Shown: piece by piece, positions 62,071 through 64,000 of the stretch
Layout of the letters: every line of letters starts with the position of its first letter
Numbering within the stretch: the stretch's first letter is position 1
Assembly: GCF_037094685.1 (NCBI RefSeq)
Contig: NZ_CP146614.1
Coordinates: 3,658,001 to 3,722,000, forward strand
Reading direction: 5' to 3'
DNA length: 64,000 nt
Origin: Massilia sp. METH4
GTDB taxonomy: Bacteria > Pseudomonadota > Gammaproteobacteria > Burkholderiales > Burkholderiaceae_D
Notes under the pieces: generated by a model
What the model was told of the DNA's origin: nothing
The model's input: the letters and a program-made list of their open reading frames with translations, nothing else
Database searches by the model: none
Made by a program: the position numbers and the translations under genes

Positions 62071-64000
62071 ATGTCCTATCAAGTCCTCGCTCGCAAGTAC
62101 CGTCCCCGCAACTTTGAAACGCTCGTCGGCCAGGAGCACGTCGTGCGTGCGCTGACGCATGCGCTGGGCACCGGCCGCCTGCACCACGCCTACCTGTTCA
62201 CCGGCACGCGCGGTGTCGGCAAGACTACGCTGTCGCGCATCCTGGCAAAGTCGCTCAATTGCACCGGGCCGGACGGCACCGGGGGCATCACCGCCACGCC
62301 CTGCGGCGCGTGCGAGGCATGCCGGGCGATCGATGGCGGCCGCTTCGTCGACTATATAGAGATGGACGCTGCCTCGAACCGCGGCGTGGACGAGATGGCG
62401 CAGCTGCTCGAGCAGGCCGTGTACGCGCCGACCAATGCGCGCTTCAAGGTCTATATGATCGACGAGGTGCACATGCTCACCAACCACGCCTTCAATGCCA
62501 TGCTGAAGACGCTGGAAGAGCCACCCGAGCACGTGAAATTCATCCTGGCGACGACCGATCCGCAAAAGATCCCCGTCACCGTGCTGTCCCGTTGCCTGCA
62601 GTTCAACCTGAAGCAGATGCCGCCGGGGCACATCGTGGGCCACCTGGAAAACATCCTGGGCCAGGAAGGCGTGACGTTCGAGCAGCCGGCACTGCGCCTG
62701 CTGGCGCAAGGCGCCCATGGCTCGATGCGCGACGCGCTGTCGCTGACCGACCAGGCGATCGCCTACGCGGCCGGCGCCGTCACGCTGGAAGCGGTGCAGG
62801 GCATGCTGGGCGCGCTGGATCAGTCTTACCTGGTTCGCCTGCTCGATGCGCTGGCTAACCGCGATGGCGCCGACCTGATGGCGGTGGCCGATGAAATGGC
62901 CAGCCGCAGCCTGTCGTACAACGGTGCACTGCAGGACCTGGGCACCCTGCTGCACCGGATCGCACTGGCACAGACGGTGCCGGCAGCCGTGCCGGAGGAC
63001 TTGCCGGAATACGCCGACATCATCCGCCTCGCCGCCGTGTTCGACGCCGAAGAGGTGCAGCTGTATTACCAGATCGCCGTCCACGGCCGCAATGAACTCG
63101 GTCTGGCGCCGGACGAATACGCGGGCTTCTCGATGACCTTGCTGCGCATGCTGGCCTTCCGCCCCGGCGTGGGCGGTGCCGATGCGGCGCCCGCCGGCGG
63201 TCCGGCCAGCGCACCGGCCAATCCGCAACTGGGCCGCCCGTTGCCGGCCGCTTCGCCAGCCCGCGCAGCGGCGGCTGCGGCGGCACCCGCCGCGCCGCGC
63301 GCCGCGAGCGCTGCCGCCGCGCCGCAGCCCGTGGCCGCCGCGGCGCCCCGCGCAGCGGCACCGGCACCGGTGCAGCCGGCGCCTGCCGCTCCTGCCCAAG
63401 CCGCGGCACAGGCCCCGGCACGCCCGTCCGGCCCCGTGAGCCCCGCCCGCGCCGCCATCAACGCCGCGCTGGAAGCGGCCCGCGCGGCCACGCTGGCACG
63501 CACCGGGGCGCGTCCGCCGATGCGAACGTCCGCGCCCGAAGAGCCGGCACAGCCGCCGGCGCCGGAAGTGGCTGCCGCGCCGGCCAAGCCCTTGCCATGG
63601 GAAGATGCGCGGCCGCAGGGTGAAGCGGCCGTGCTCGAAGCGCCGCCCGTCGTGCAACCGCAGGCGCGCCCGGCCCCGCCGGAGGATGACGACCTGCCGC
63701 CGTGGGTCACCGAGTTCTCCGATGACAGCGCCGTTGCCGCGCCGGCCCAGCGGGCGCCGCAGGCTCAGACGCGGCCCGAGGCGCCCGCGGCACCGCAGGC
63801 CGCCGTCGCGCCGGCCGCCGTGCCGGCACGCCCGAGCGCGCCGAGCGAGGCGCCGTATGCCTACGTGGTCACGCCGGTTCCGGAACTGGAATGGGATGGC
63901 AACTGGCCGCTGCTGGCCGCGCACCTGCCGCTGCGCGGCGTGGCGCAGCAACTGGCCACCCAGGCCGAACTCATCGAATGCAAGATCGACGGCAACGCGG
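62071..64000 (+). CDS. dnaX: DNA polymerase III subunits gamma/tau (partial, runs off the right edge)
   Basis: 643 codons visible, C-terminus outside the window. N-terminal M-S-Y-Q-V-L-A-R-K-Y-R-P-R-N-F starts the AAA+ clamp-loader ATPase: Walker A G-T-R-G-V-G-K-T-T, four zinc Cys in L-N-C...C-G-A-C-E-A-C, Walker B V-Y-M-I-D-E-V-H-M-L, and S-R-C near the sensor. From about residue 370 a long Ala/Pro-rich linker leads toward the tau C-domain. It loads the beta clamp and links polymerase to helicase. The complementary strand is open for 645 codons (62014-63951) only as a composition shadow. The start lies six bases after a TAAAAT box. Confidence 0.97.
   Translation, partial: MSYQVLARKYRPRNFETLVGQEHVVRALTHALGTGRLHHAYLFTGTRGVGKTTLSRILAKSLNCTGPDGTGGITATPCGACEACRAIDGGRFVDYIEMDAASNRGVDEMAQLLEQAVYAPTNARFKVYMIDEVHMLTNHAFNAMLKTLEEPPEHVKFILATTDPQKIPVTVLSRCLQFNLKQMPPGHIVGHLENILGQEGVTFEQPALRLLAQGAHGSMRDALSLTDQAIAYAAGAVTLEAVQGMLGALDQSYLVRLLDALANRDGADLMAVADEMASRSLSYNGALQDLGTLLHRIALAQTVPAAVPEDLPEYADIIRLAAVFDAEEVQLYYQIAVHGRNELGLAPDEYAGFSMTLLRMLAFRPGVGGADAAPAGGPASAPANPQLGRPLPAASPARAAAAAAAPAAPRAASAAAAPQPVAAAAPRAAAPAPVQPAPAAPAQAAAQAPARPSGPVSPARAAINAALEAARAATLARTGARPPMRTSAPEEPAQPPAPEVAAAPAKPLPWEDARPQGEAAVLEAPPVVQPQARPAPPEDDDLPPWVTEFSDDSAVAAPAQRAPQAQTRPEAPAAPQAAVAPAAVPARPSAPSEAPYAYVVTPVPELEWDGNWPLLAAHLPLRGVAQQLATQAELIECKIDGNA

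Noticed and set aside
62014..63951. 645-codon open frame on the minus strand
   Set aside because: It is the mirror of dnaX, whose plus-strand frame encodes unmistakable gamma/tau motifs. The reverse product is Arg/Gly/Ala-rich low complexity.

Overview
This 64-kb window is a GC-rich chromosomal segment from a betaproteobacterium, most likely of the Oxalobacteraceae (Massilia/Duganella type). The evidence is gene content: several secreted proteins carry PEP-CTERM sorting tails, there is a ybgC-tolQRAB-pal-cpoB cluster, minor type IV pilins follow nrdR, ribBA-ribH-nusB and ribD-ribE are organised as in Burkholderiales, and ubiD, ffs (4.5S RNA) and dnaX occur together. The assignment is inferred from content only, with no database search.

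Layout. 1-6.4 kb: repeat-rich DNA, an OmpP1/FadL porin, a low-complexity lipoprotein, nnrD with a histidine phosphatase, the cystine transporter tcyP and a small membrane protein. 6.4-12.3 kb: a Tat-exported amidase divergent from a two-subunit molybdenum hydroxylase, then two tandem PEP-CTERM paralogues. 12.3-15.8 kb: a pair of LacI-type palindromes and a compact three-gene operon (unknown 139-aa protein, double-domain KaiC ATPase, soluble hybrid histidine kinase). 16-23.7 kb: MFS exporter, SUV3-like RNA helicase, YdgA-like protein, DUF418 protein, IMPACT protein and acyl desaturase. 23.8-27.5 kb: a secreted zinc metalloprotease ending in a dockerin, followed by a cohesin-domain PEP-CTERM protein. 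27.7-30.0 kb: a rhodanese, a toxin-tail fragment with an overlapping possible immunity gene, and three tandem tRNA-Lys genes.

30.1-35.4 kb: the whole Tol-Pal envelope system. 35.6-38.6 kb: an SDR, a nested palindromic repeat, a promoter plus ZTP riboswitch ahead of glyA, then nrdR. 38.8-44.0 kb: a tightly overlapping minor-pilin operon (pilV, pilW, pilX, a short pilY1, pilE, fimT). 44.0-48.6 kb: ribD, ribE, a secreted HExxH protein and a DUF885 protein. 48.7-52.5 kb: Kef-type antiporter, OsmC, a VapBC pair and an SMP-30 lactonase. 52.7-56.2 kb: a 1173-aa REC-GAF-PAS-PAS-GGDEF-EAL-REC protein. 56.4-58.6 kb: ribBA-ribH-nusB. 58.8-64 kb: lytic transglycosylase, ubiD, 4.5S RNA and the start of dnaX, which runs off the right edge.

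Most of the window is housekeeping. The parts that may represent undescribed systems are the dockerin-protease/cohesin-PEP-CTERM pair, which could display a protease on the cell surface, and the KaiC operon, which lacks kaiA and kaiB but carries an unknown small protein and a kinase with no sensor domain of its own. A short pilY1 without the usual calcium loop, an apparent toxin remnant at the tRNA-Lys array, and several families of dispersed palindromic repeats also deserve attention.
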